From Acidimicrobiales bacterium (lineage in GTDB: Bacteria; Actinomycetota; Acidimicrobiia; Acidimicrobiales; Acidimicrobilacustridaceae): DNA of 5,466 nt. Numbering within the stretch: the first letter of the stretch is position 1; every line of letters starts with the position of its first letter. The stretch is taken from NCBI GenBank assembly GCA_023264135.1, contig JALQSZ010000113.1, forward strand, positions 1 through 5,466, written 5' to 3'. Made by a program: the position numbers and the translations under genes. Below the pieces are notes generated by a model, which worked only from the letters and a program-made list of their open reading frames with translations, was not told where the DNA came from and ran no database searches. This document shows, piece by piece, positions 1-5,437 of this stretch.

Positions 1-1
1 C

Positions 2-328
2 ACGTTCTTCCTTTCCTATTGGATTCGTGAGCGCGGCCTCATGTCGATCGGTGAAGGCGTGCATCAGCTCACCGGTCGCCCAGCCGATCTGTTTGGCTTC
101 GCTGATCGCGGCCGACTCGTTGAAGGGGCCAAGGCCGATGTAAACGTCTTCGATCTCGACGCTCTCGCACTTCCGTTGCCAACCTTTGAGCACGATTTCC
201 CCGCAGGCGCGGGCCGATTCGTGCAGCGGTCCGAGGGTTACGGCTGGACACTTGTCAACGGCGAGGTCTTCGTGGAACACGGCGAGCACACTGGTGCGCT
301 GGCGGGAAAGCCGCTTCGTTCGTCCTGA
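2..328 (+). CDS. Amidohydrolase family protein (D-aminoacylase type), C-terminal fragment
   Basis: The gene enters from the left edge, so only the last 108 residues are present, and the ATG at 41 is internal. The reading frame opens at base 2 with TFFLSYWIRERGLMSIGEGV. This is the C-terminal pattern of amidohydrolase-3 / N-acyl-D-amino-acid deacylase proteins: a W-x-R-E-R-G helix, then a helix ending in LTGRPADLFGFADRGRL, then EGAKADVNVFD, where the chain returns to the small beta domain, and finally LVNGEVFVEHGEHTGALAGK. In this family the TIM-barrel metallo-hydrolase cleaves N-acyl or amide bonds. The metal ligands lie upstream of the window, so substrate and activity cannot be read here. 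The stop is TGA at 326-328, 15 bases before purN on the same strand, so read-through into the purine genes is possible. Family assignment is good; exact substrate is unknown. Confidence 0.82.
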   Translation, partial: TFFLSYWIRERGLMSIGEGVHQLTGRPADLFGFADRGRLVEGAKADVNVFDLDALALPLPTFEHDFPAGAGRFVQRSEGYGWTLVNGEVFVEHGEHTGALAGKPLRSS

Positions 329-334
329 TAGGTT
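326..334 (+). promoter_or_regulatory. Candidate extended -10 promoter for purN
   Basis: The stop codon TGA of the amidohydrolase gene is followed directly by TAGGTT, giving TGA-TAGGTT, which fits the extended -10 form TGN-TANNNT. The first, second and sixth bases of the -10 hexamer match consensus. Transcription would begin near base 341, leaving a leader of only about three bases before the purN ATG. No convincing -35 box was seen. Such short motifs occur by chance, so this is only a candidate. Confidence 0.22.
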
Positions 335-343
335 CGGCGAGGT

Positions 344-907
344 ATGCGACTCGCCGTGTTGGCTTCAGGAAGCGGAACCATCCTCGATGCCATATGCGCG
401 GCTGGCGTGCCTGTCGCCGTCGTCGTGGTCGACCGTGAATGTGGCGCCCAAGAGGTTGCGGCCCGCAATGGGCTTGAGTGCGAGCTCGTGCAGCGGCGTT
501 CGTACGGCAAGGACTTCGATCGCGACGGCTACACCGCGGAACTCCTCGGCGTCCTTGCCGGCTGGGATGTTGACCTCATTGCCATGGCCGGATTCGGCAC
601 GATTCTTGGCAAAGGAATGTTCGACGCCTTCCCGGGTCACATTCTCAATACCCACCCCGCGTTGTTGCCGTCGTTCCCTGGTTGGCACGGCGTCGAAGAC
701 GCGCTTGCCTATGGCGTGAAAGTCACCGGTTGCACGGTGCATATCGCCACCGAAGAAGTTGATGCAGGTCCGATCCTCGCCCAAGAAGCGGTTGTGGTGA
801 AACCCGATGACACCGTCGAGTCACTGCACGAACGCATCAAGGCAGTTGAGCGCCGCATTTACGTTCAAACCATTTCCGCCATCATCGAAAGGGGAAGTGT
901 CCAGTGA
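344..907 (+). CDS. purN: Phosphoribosylglycinamide formyltransferase PurN
   Basis: PurN transfers the formyl group of 10-formyl-tetrahydrofolate to GAR, making FGAR in step 3 of cytosolic de novo purine synthesis. The protein has 187 residues, slightly shorter than the ~212 of E. coli PurN. The N-terminal Rossmann-like start LASGSGT (6-12) is the GAR-phosphate loop. The catalytic segment ILNTHPALLPSFPG (100-113) carries Asn102 and His104, and VDAGPILAQE (139-148) carries Asp140. These match the Asn106/His108/Asp144 triad of the E. coli enzyme. One oddity is residue 13, which is Ile where the E. coli enzyme has Asn (SGNGSN versus SGSGTI). The ATG at 344 is the natural start, because the glycine-rich loop begins right after the first strand. 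The only purine-rich stretch before it, GGCGAGG at 336-342, is too close to be an ideal ribosome site. The stop overlaps the purH start (GTGA). Confidence 0.96.
   Translation: MRLAVLASGSGTILDAICAAGVPVAVVVVDRECGAQEVAARNGLECELVQRRSYGKDFDRDGYTAELLGVLAGWDVDLIAMAGFGTILGKGMFDAFPGHILNTHPALLPSFPGWHGVEDALAYGVKVTGCTVHIATEEVDAGPILAQEAVVVKPDDTVESLHERIKAVERRIYVQTISAIIERGSVQ
889..894 (+). promoter_or_regulatory. Ribosome binding site of purH inside the purN end
   Basis: AAGGGG lies nine bases before the GTG at 904, within the last codons of purN. It supports the GTG as the purH start. Together with the four-base GTGA overlap it indicates translational coupling of purN and purH. Confidence 0.6.
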
Positions 908-2427
908 GGGCTCTTCTGTCTGTGTACGACAAGTCCGGCATCGTCGAGTTTGCGCAAGAACTCAATGCACTCGGTTGGGATCTCGTTTCAAGCGGTGGAA
1001 CGGCGCGCGTCATTGCCGAAGCCGGCATTCCCGTTACCGATGTTGCCGATCTCACTGGATTCCCCGCGATTCTTGGTCACCGCGTTGTCACGCTCCATCC
1101 GAAGATTCACGGCGGCATTCTCGCTGACCCGACGAACGCGGAACATCGCGCCGACATGGAGAAGTACGGCATCGAAGCGATCGATCTTGTCGTTGCGAAT
1201 CTGTATCCGTTCTCTGCAGAACCTTCGATCGAACTGATCGACATTGGTGGTCCGGCCATGGTGCGCGGATCAGCGAAGAATCACGCACACGTTGCAATCG
1301 TGACTGATCCGTCGCGTTACGGCTCAATCATCTCCGAATTGAAGTCAAGTGGTTCGCTGTCGCAAGCGACACGCACGCAATTGGCTCGCGATGCATTCGC
1401 GCATACCGCGGCTTACGACGCAGAAATCCTTGCGTGGTTCGATGCGGGCATGCCGGCCAATGGCAAAACTGTTGACGCGCCTGCGGAACTTCCCGAAACA
1501 CTCACAATTGAACTCAAGCGCGAGCAGGTACTTCGTTACGGCGAGAATCCGCATCAGGTTGGCGCGCGTTATTCCTCGGCCGGTGAGCGCGGCTGGTGGG
1601 ACAGCGCGCAGCAACACGGAGGAAAGGAAATGTCGTACCTGAATGTGTACGACACTGAAGCGGCGTGGCGACTCGTGCATTCCATTGGTGAACGTCCCGC
1701 AGCGGTCGTCATCAAGCACGCCAACCCATGCGGCGTCGCTGTCGCCGACGATATTTTCACCGCCTATACCCGTGCGCATGAGTGCGATCCGGTGAGCGCG
1801 TTCGGCGGCATCATTGCGTTGAACCGAGTGGTAACGCTCGACGTCGCTCAAGCAATTGCTCCGGTCTTCACTGAGGTTCTTGTCGCACCTGGTTACGAGC
1901 CTGATGCACTTGCCGCGTTGCAAGAAAAGAAGAATCTGCGCATCCTCACCGCCGTTGCGCCGGGTGCCTCCGGACTTTCACTGCGACCCATCGACGGCGG
2001 CTACCTCGTGCAAACGCCCGACCCCGTCACCGACGACAACGCTGGTTGGACGGTTGCGACTGATCGTGCACCGACTGATGCCGAGTGGATCGACCTGATC
2101 CTTGCGTGGCAGGTCGTTGCCAAGGTGACCTCGAACGCCATCGTGCTAGTGAAGGATGGTCAAGCGGTTGGTATCGGTTGCGGTCAGCAGAACCGACGGG
2201 ACGCTGGTCATCTTGCAGCGACAAAGGCGGAAGGTCGAGCAAAGGGTGGCGCGTATGCGTCAGACGCGTTCTTCCCGTTCCCCGATGGGCTTGATGCTGC
2301 GATCGAAGCAGGTGCTACGGCAGTGATTCAGCCCGGTGGTTCGATTCGCGACGAAGAAGTAATTGCTGCTGCGAATGCTGCTGGTCTTGCGATGGTCTTC
2401 ACCGGCGAACGCCACTTCCGTCACTGA
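904..2427 (+). CDS. purH: Bifunctional AICAR transformylase / IMP cyclohydrolase PurH
   Basis: PurH formylates AICAR with 10-formyl-tetrahydrofolate and closes FAICAR to IMP, the last two steps of de novo purine synthesis. At 507 residues it is close to the usual 510-530. The N-terminal cyclohydrolase domain (MGS-like, about 1-150) shows SVYDKSGIVEFA (6-17), SSGGTA (29-34), VVTLHPKIHGGIL (61-73, with Lys67), NLYPF (99-103, Tyr101) and IDIGGPAMVRGSAKNH (112-127, Asp113 and Lys125). The transformylase domain (about 195-507) shows RYGENPHQ (211-218), SYLNVYD (244-250), VIKHANPCGVA (269-279) with the catalytic Lys271-His272 pair, DPVSAFGGIIALN (295-307), KVTSNAI (407-413) with Asn411, and SDAFFPFPDGLD (453-464). 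All key catalytic positions seem intact. The loop between NLYPF and IDIGG is shorter than in many bacteria. The start is GTG, sharing GTGA with the purN stop. The 3' end overlaps the convergent methyltransferase gene by seven bases. Confidence 0.98.
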   Translation: MRALLSVYDKSGIVEFAQELNALGWDLVSSGGTARVIAEAGIPVTDVADLTGFPAILGHRVVTLHPKIHGGILADPTNAEHRADMEKYGIEAIDLVVANLYPFSAEPSIELIDIGGPAMVRGSAKNHAHVAIVTDPSRYGSIISELKSSGSLSQATRTQLARDAFAHTAAYDAEILAWFDAGMPANGKTVDAPAELPETLTIELKREQVLRYGENPHQVGARYSSAGERGWWDSAQQHGGKEMSYLNVYDTEAAWRLVHSIGERPAAVVIKHANPCGVAVADDIFTAYTRAHECDPVSAFGGIIALNRVVTLDVAQAIAPVFTEVLVAPGYEPDALAALQEKKNLRILTAVAPGASGLSLRPIDGGYLVQTPDPVTDDNAGWTVATDRAPTDAEWIDLILAWQVVAKVTSNAIVLVKDGQAVGIGCGQQNRRDAGHLAATKAEGRAKGGAYASDAFFPFPDGLDAAIEAGATAVIQPGGSIRDEEVIAAANAAGLAMVFTGERHFRH

Positions 2428-2897
2428 ACTGAATCGTCAACCCAGTAGTTCGCCATTAGCTCGATTGCCCATTCGGGCTGATGGACAACGCTGCGCGGTG
2501 CGAAGCCCGTCATGTAGGGCTTGAGGTCGATGACTGGCGTGCCATCGATGGCATCGAGGCCGCGCACCTGAATGCGGTCTGCCTCAACGCCAAGGAGTTC
2601 GCAGGTGGTGACACCGAGTCGGTTCGGTCGCATGCGTGCCCGTTGAGCGAAGATGCCAACTTCAGGCCAGTCGAGATTGCCACGTGGGCGTCGAGCGCCG
2701 GTTTCAATTGCGGCAGCGTCGACCTCGTGAAACACATAGATCACGTCAACGTGCGAGAAGTCCTCGAGTCCGGCAAGTGACTCAGCTCCGAAGTGGGTTG
2801 CATCGAGTTCGATCGTTGCCTCGAGGGTGGCCCAATCGTCATCGACTGCTTCGATGCGCCCGCCGCGGACCCAGCCGATTGGTGTGATGTCAAACAT
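2421..2897 (-). CDS. TsaA/TrmO-family SAM-dependent methyltransferase
   Basis: This 158-residue protein belongs to the TsaA/TrmO (YaeB-like) family, small beta-barrel methyltransferases. The studied member, E. coli TrmO, methylates N6 of t6A37 in tRNA-Thr using S-adenosylmethionine. The family signature is clear: LAGLEDFSHVDVIYVFHEVD (41-60), GIFAQRARMRPNRLGVTTCE (81-100), which aligns with GVFATRSTFRPNPIG of TrmO, and GLDAIDGTPVIDLKPY (113-128). It differs from classical TrmO at the N terminus, with WVRGGRIEAVDDDW (9-22) in place of the usual IRSP-type segment. It also lacks the C-terminal extension of the ~235-residue E. coli protein, so it may be a sister group with another substrate. The ATG at 2895-2897 has a strong ribosome site. 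The gene runs tail to tail into purH and head to head with the VOC gene. Family assignment is sure; methylation of t6A in this organism is inferred. Confidence 0.9.
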   Translation of the reverse strand: MFDITPIGWVRGGRIEAVDDDWATLEATIELDATHFGAESLAGLEDFSHVDVIYVFHEVDAAAIETGARRPRGNLDWPEVGIFAQRARMRPNRLGVTTCELLGVEADRIQVRGLDAIDGTPVIDLKPYMTGFAPRSVVHQPEWAIELMANYWVDDSVQ

Positions 2898-2900
2898 TGT

Positions 2901-2909
2901 TCACCTCTT
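2901..2909 (-). promoter_or_regulatory. Strong ribosome binding site of the TrmO-like gene
   Basis: Read on the minus strand this is AAGAGGTGA followed by ACA and the ATG, which matches the Shine-Dalgarno consensus AGGAGGTGA at all but one base. It fixes the start of the methyltransferase gene at 2897 and contrasts with the plus-strand genes nearby, which have weak or no such site. Confidence 0.75.
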
Positions 2910-2926
2910 CGGGTCAGACTACGTAG

Positions 2927-3292
2927 ATGGAATCGCCAGTGCTCGGGTTTAGTCATCTGCAATTGTGCGTGCGCGATGTGCGTGCATCAGTTGACTGGTA
3001 CTGCGCAGCACTCGGCATGGAAATCATGTCTGAGCATGGCGATGTGGTGGCGTTGCGTCATCGCGACGCTCGTCTCGTCATCGTTGTATCGCCGGGTGAA
3101 CCTGATGTCGCTCGCTCACCGATTGATCACTTGGCCTTTGCCGTGGCTGACGGACCGACGCTTGAAGCGTGGGCCGCGCATCTTCGATCACGCGGGCTCG
3201 ATGTGCCGGAAGTGGTTGATGAACTGGGGAAGCCGTCACTTCAACTTCGTGACCCCGATGGCAATGCTGTCGAACTCGTCGCGCCGCGATAG
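2927..3292 (+). CDS. VOC (glyoxalase/bleomycin-resistance fold) family protein
   Basis: This is a 121-residue protein made of two beta-alpha-beta-beta-beta modules, the usual size for a single-chain VOC protein. Module one starts GFSHLQLCVRDVRASVDWYC (7-26), followed by ALGM. Module two starts at PIDHLAFAV (65-73) and ends with LQLRDPDGNAVELV (105-118). The likely metal ligands are His10, His68 and Glu116, the standard positions, so a divalent-metal enzyme such as a lyase, isomerase or dioxygenase is possible. VOC members also include drug-binding proteins, and the substrate cannot be told from sequence. The ATG at 2927 lies 29 bases from the divergent methyltransferase start, with no Shine-Dalgarno sequence before it. 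A leaderless transcript, with a poor -10 CAGACT six bases before the ATG, is conceivable. The stop TAG (3290-3292) is 26 bases before the likely lipoprotein start, so the three plus-strand genes here may be co-transcribed. Confidence 0.92.
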   Translation: MESPVLGFSHLQLCVRDVRASVDWYCAALGMEIMSEHGDVVALRHRDARLVIVVSPGEPDVARSPIDHLAFAVADGPTLEAWAAHLRSRGLDVPEVVDELGKPSLQLRDPDGNAVELVAPR

Positions 3293-3305
3293 TGATTTTT
3301 GCAGG

Positions 3306-3311
3306 TAGAGT
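3306..3311 (+). promoter_or_regulatory. Candidate -10 box (TAGAGT) placed for a leaderless lipoprotein mRNA
   Basis: TAGAGT fits TANNNT and ends seven bases before the GTG at 3319, so transcription would begin at or next to the start codon. This is the arrangement typical of leaderless genes in actinobacteria. No good -35 box was seen. The same bases are part of AGGTAGAG (3303-3310), which could instead be a weak ribosome site for the same GTG. Either reading favours 3319 as the start. Confidence 0.35.
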
Positions 3312-3318
3312 CAACGCT

Positions 3319-3933
3319 GTGGACTTTCGACTTGCAGTTCTGTCTCGACGACCGTTGCGAGTTGTCGGGGCTTTTGCCGTCCTTGCATTCGGCTTGATGG
3401 TGACGCTCGCGTCCTGTTCCGGAGGTTCGTCGGTACCCAAGGGCAGCGCCAGCGCAACGCCCGAGGAAGTTTCGGTGTGGTTCGACCAAGTCGCCGATGC
3501 GATGCATCCGTGCGATACGGCTTCTCGCCAGACTTCAGACGCGATCGAAGCTTTTGCCGCCCGTTCCGATGGAGCTGATCACGACCTCGCACTCGTACTT
3601 GCTGCTGGTAACGGCATTGAGGAGTGTTCATCACTTACTGGGGCAGGGCTGACGCTCAGTCGATTCACCGATATTCCTACGCCGATAGTTCCTCTTGTCG
3701 ATGCGGCTACTCGATGGGTGGCAGCGATGGAATCGGCGAATGGTGCGGTCCTCGTTGCCGCTGCCGACAATTTGGACAACCGTCTCTTTGTGGGCGAGGC
3801 CTTTGATAAACAAGCCGATGCCAATGCCGTCGCCGATGAATTGGATGTCGTGCTTGCTCGACTCCTCAGCGAGGCTGACCAGAAGCCATCGGAGAATGTG
3901 CAACTCCTTCGATGGAATGTCGAGGTTCAATAA
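3319..3933 (+). CDS. Lipoprotein of unknown function, coupled to the secreted fusion protein
   Basis: The 204-residue product begins with a lipoprotein signal: basic SRRPLR (9-14), a hydrophobic run VVGAFAVLAFGLMVTLA (15-31) and the lipobox LASC (30-33). It should therefore be lipidated at Cys33 and held on the outer face of the cytoplasmic membrane. A short Ser/Gly/Pro linker (34-48) leads to a mainly helical, acidic, alanine-rich domain, starting EEVSVWFDQVADAMHPCD. Two further cysteines, Cys65 and Cys103, could form a disulfide. I do not recognise the domain. The GTG at 3319 is chosen over the GTG at 3292: the latter overlaps the VOC stop, lacks a ribosome site and adds nine residues before a normal signal peptide. 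The stop TAA shares its last base with the ATG of the next gene (TAATG), so the two exported proteins are probably made together. A role as partner, anchor or protective protein for the secreted protein is only a guess. Confidence 0.85.
   Translation: MDFRLAVLSRRPLRVVGAFAVLAFGLMVTLASCSGGSSVPKGSASATPEEVSVWFDQVADAMHPCDTASRQTSDAIEAFAARSDGADHDLALVLAAGNGIEECSSLTGAGLTLSRFTDIPTPIVPLVDAATRWVAAMESANGAVLVAAADNLDNRLFVGEAFDKQADANAVADELDVVLARLLSEADQKPSENVQLLRWNVEVQ
3922..3925 (+). promoter_or_regulatory. Ribosome binding site deciding the start of the secreted protein
   Basis: GAGG stands seven bases before the ATG at 3933 and ten before the second ATG at 3936, inside the last codons of the lipoprotein gene. 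The alternative in-frame ATG at 3912 has no such site, so 3933 is the supported start. Confidence 0.6.
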
Positions 3934-5423
3934 TGATGAAACGCGTACGACCTTCCCGGAACTTTGGAAAGCGTGGATCATTCCTCGTTGCGCTCATCGC
4001 AGTCATAGCGGCTGCCGGCTTGTTTGTCGGCTCCTCTGTCAACCAAGCCGACGCCTTTGGTTCAGTGGACTCGAGCGTGTTGTCACAAAAGCCCGTGCAC
4101 GAGATGATCACGCGATTTCTCGCTTGTACGTCGGATCAGAAACCCGCGGATTGTTTCGAGCCAGGCTCGATCGCAGTGTTGGCCGGTGGTTCGGGAACGT
4201 TTGGAGCGGTGGGTGAACCCGACAATCCACTTGACGGATTCCCTAACCCAGCCGCACGTCATTGCGATGAAGGCGATTACGGCGATGGCACGAACAGGAC
4301 CCAAGCCCAAGCCTGGGTGGAGATCTCCAAATGTCTTGCGCTTTATCAGCAGTATTTAGATTTTTCTGTCGCAAGTGCAGCGGGTCTGCTTGATAAGAAC
4401 GGTTCCGTCATTGCGTCAGAGACCAAAATCACCAATGCCTTTGGTGGGGTGACCAACGCATGCAGCTTTCCCGACCCAGCAAAGGGAAACACTTCGTCTG
4501 ACAACGCAAAGTGCAATGTGCTGAATGGGCTCGGCCGGGCACTTCATATTCATGAAGACGTGTGGTCACATTCCAATTGGGGCGATGTTGCTGACCCTGC
4601 GACTCCAATTGCGACAAAGGTTGGGTCAGTCGTCGGAAACCCGCCGGGACTCGGTCGGACCGAAGACCCAGCGTTCTTCGCATATCCGGGACCAATTCCG
4701 TCAACCTATCCAGAAGGTTTTCTCTCCGGTTGCGACGACAGCGTGACGGCATGGTCGTGTGGGAATCGCTATTCCCATTCGCAACTAAGTAAAGACAACG
4801 GAACCGTTGATCCTGTTACCTGTGTCGGTACGGCTCCAATGACAACGCGAGGAAAGGTTGTCGTCGATGGCGTTTCAAACTTTCAGCGGGCCGTTACCGG
4901 CGCTTGCGGGGCCGCATTGCGCACATGGTCTGATCTCAAGGCGGCGTTGGTCTCGAAATATGGTGCCGACGCCGGAGCGAAGATGGCACAAGCAATTGCC
5001 AACGACACGCCAGTGACTGCATGTCGAGTTTCAGGTTCAGCCGCTCAGTCGCTCGTCCCTCCGTCGGGAGACACGACGAGCGCGCGTGCCGTCACGATCA
5101 CTGTTGTGAATACCTCATCTGCACCGCTTGCGTGTGGCGATGCCGTTCTCAATGGCGGTCAATGGGCGAGTTACCCACCCGATCAAATCGGTGCAGGAAC
5201 GCAAGGTAACTGGCGTACTCAAAGCGCAGGGATCGCAACAGGCACGAGTGGCTCTGTTTCTTTCACTGCTGGGTCCGCAGCGAAGTCGATCACGATTACT
5301 TGGTCGAACCCGTACGTTGGGTCCAACACTTCCTCGTGTTCGGCGACGGGTGGACTGCAGTGTTCGACAAGCGGTGGAAGTGGAACGAACGCGGCGCTCA
5401 TGGTGACAGTGAGTGGGAGTTAA
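3933..5423 (+). CDS. Secreted Het-C/CinY-like (zinc phospholipase C fold) protein with C-terminal aegerolysin/Gpp34-like domain
   Basis: The 496-residue product starts with a Sec signal peptide: basic n-region (3-14), hydrophobic FLVALIAVIAAAGLFVG (17-33) and likely cleavage after ADA (39-41). The region of about 42-365 resembles Het-C/CinY-type members of the zinc-dependent phospholipase C / S1-P1 nuclease fold. It has HEMITR (56-61), DNPLDGFPNPAARHCDEGD (97-115, possible ligands Asp97 and His110), GRALHIHEDVWSHSNWGD (201-218) giving H205-x3-D209-x3-H213, and YSHSQLSKDNG (280-290), followed by a helix around FQRAVTGACGAALRTW. Residues 384-495 resemble aegerolysins and the 14-kDa crystal protein Gpp34/Cry34: an RAVTITVVN strand, GGQW, QSAGIATGTSGSV, WSNPYVGSN and a GGSGTNA end. 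Fourteen cysteines lie in the mature chain, an even number suiting disulfides outside the cell. The parts suggest a lipid-cleaving enzyme with a membrane-binding tail. Activity and target are inferred. It is translationally coupled to the lipoprotein gene. Confidence 0.8.
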   Translation: MMKRVRPSRNFGKRGSFLVALIAVIAAAGLFVGSSVNQADAFGSVDSSVLSQKPVHEMITRFLACTSDQKPADCFEPGSIAVLAGGSGTFGAVGEPDNPLDGFPNPAARHCDEGDYGDGTNRTQAQAWVEISKCLALYQQYLDFSVASAAGLLDKNGSVIASETKITNAFGGVTNACSFPDPAKGNTSSDNAKCNVLNGLGRALHIHEDVWSHSNWGDVADPATPIATKVGSVVGNPPGLGRTEDPAFFAYPGPIPSTYPEGFLSGCDDSVTAWSCGNRYSHSQLSKDNGTVDPVTCVGTAPMTTRGKVVVDGVSNFQRAVTGACGAALRTWSDLKAALVSKYGADAGAKMAQAIANDTPVTACRVSGSAAQSLVPPSGDTTSARAVTITVVNTSSAPLACGDAVLNGGQWASYPPDQIGAGTQGNWRTQSAGIATGTSGSVSFTAGSAAKSITITWSNPYVGSNTSSCSATGGLQCSTSGGSGTNAALMVTVSGS

Positions 5424-5437
5424 CGCTTAGCGAGAGA

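Noticed and set aside
186..719. Plus-strand open frame of 177 codons across the amidohydrolase/purN junction.
   Set aside because: It overlaps two convincing genes in another frame, and its translation is low-complexity Ser/Arg/Pro without family features.
1345..1923. Long open frame of 192 codons on the minus strand inside purH.
   Set aside because: It lies wholly within a strongly conserved purH, its translation is rich in Arg and Cys with no recognisable motif, and no ribosome site supports it. It is a shadow frame.
2919..2926. Palindrome CTACGTAG as a repressor operator.
   Set aside because: A single eight-base palindrome is expected by chance at this scale, and no second copy or regulator gene is nearby. 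It is kept only as part of the divergent-junction note.
2793..3308. Plus-strand open frame of 171 codons across the divergent junction.
   Set aside because: It runs antisense to the methyltransferase and out of frame with the VOC gene, with no motif.
3912..3932. ATG at 3912 as start of the secreted protein, adding MECRGSI.
   Set aside because: No ribosome site precedes it and it overlaps the lipoprotein gene by 22 bases. The ATG at 3933 has GAGG at good spacing, a TAATG overlap and a standard signal peptide.
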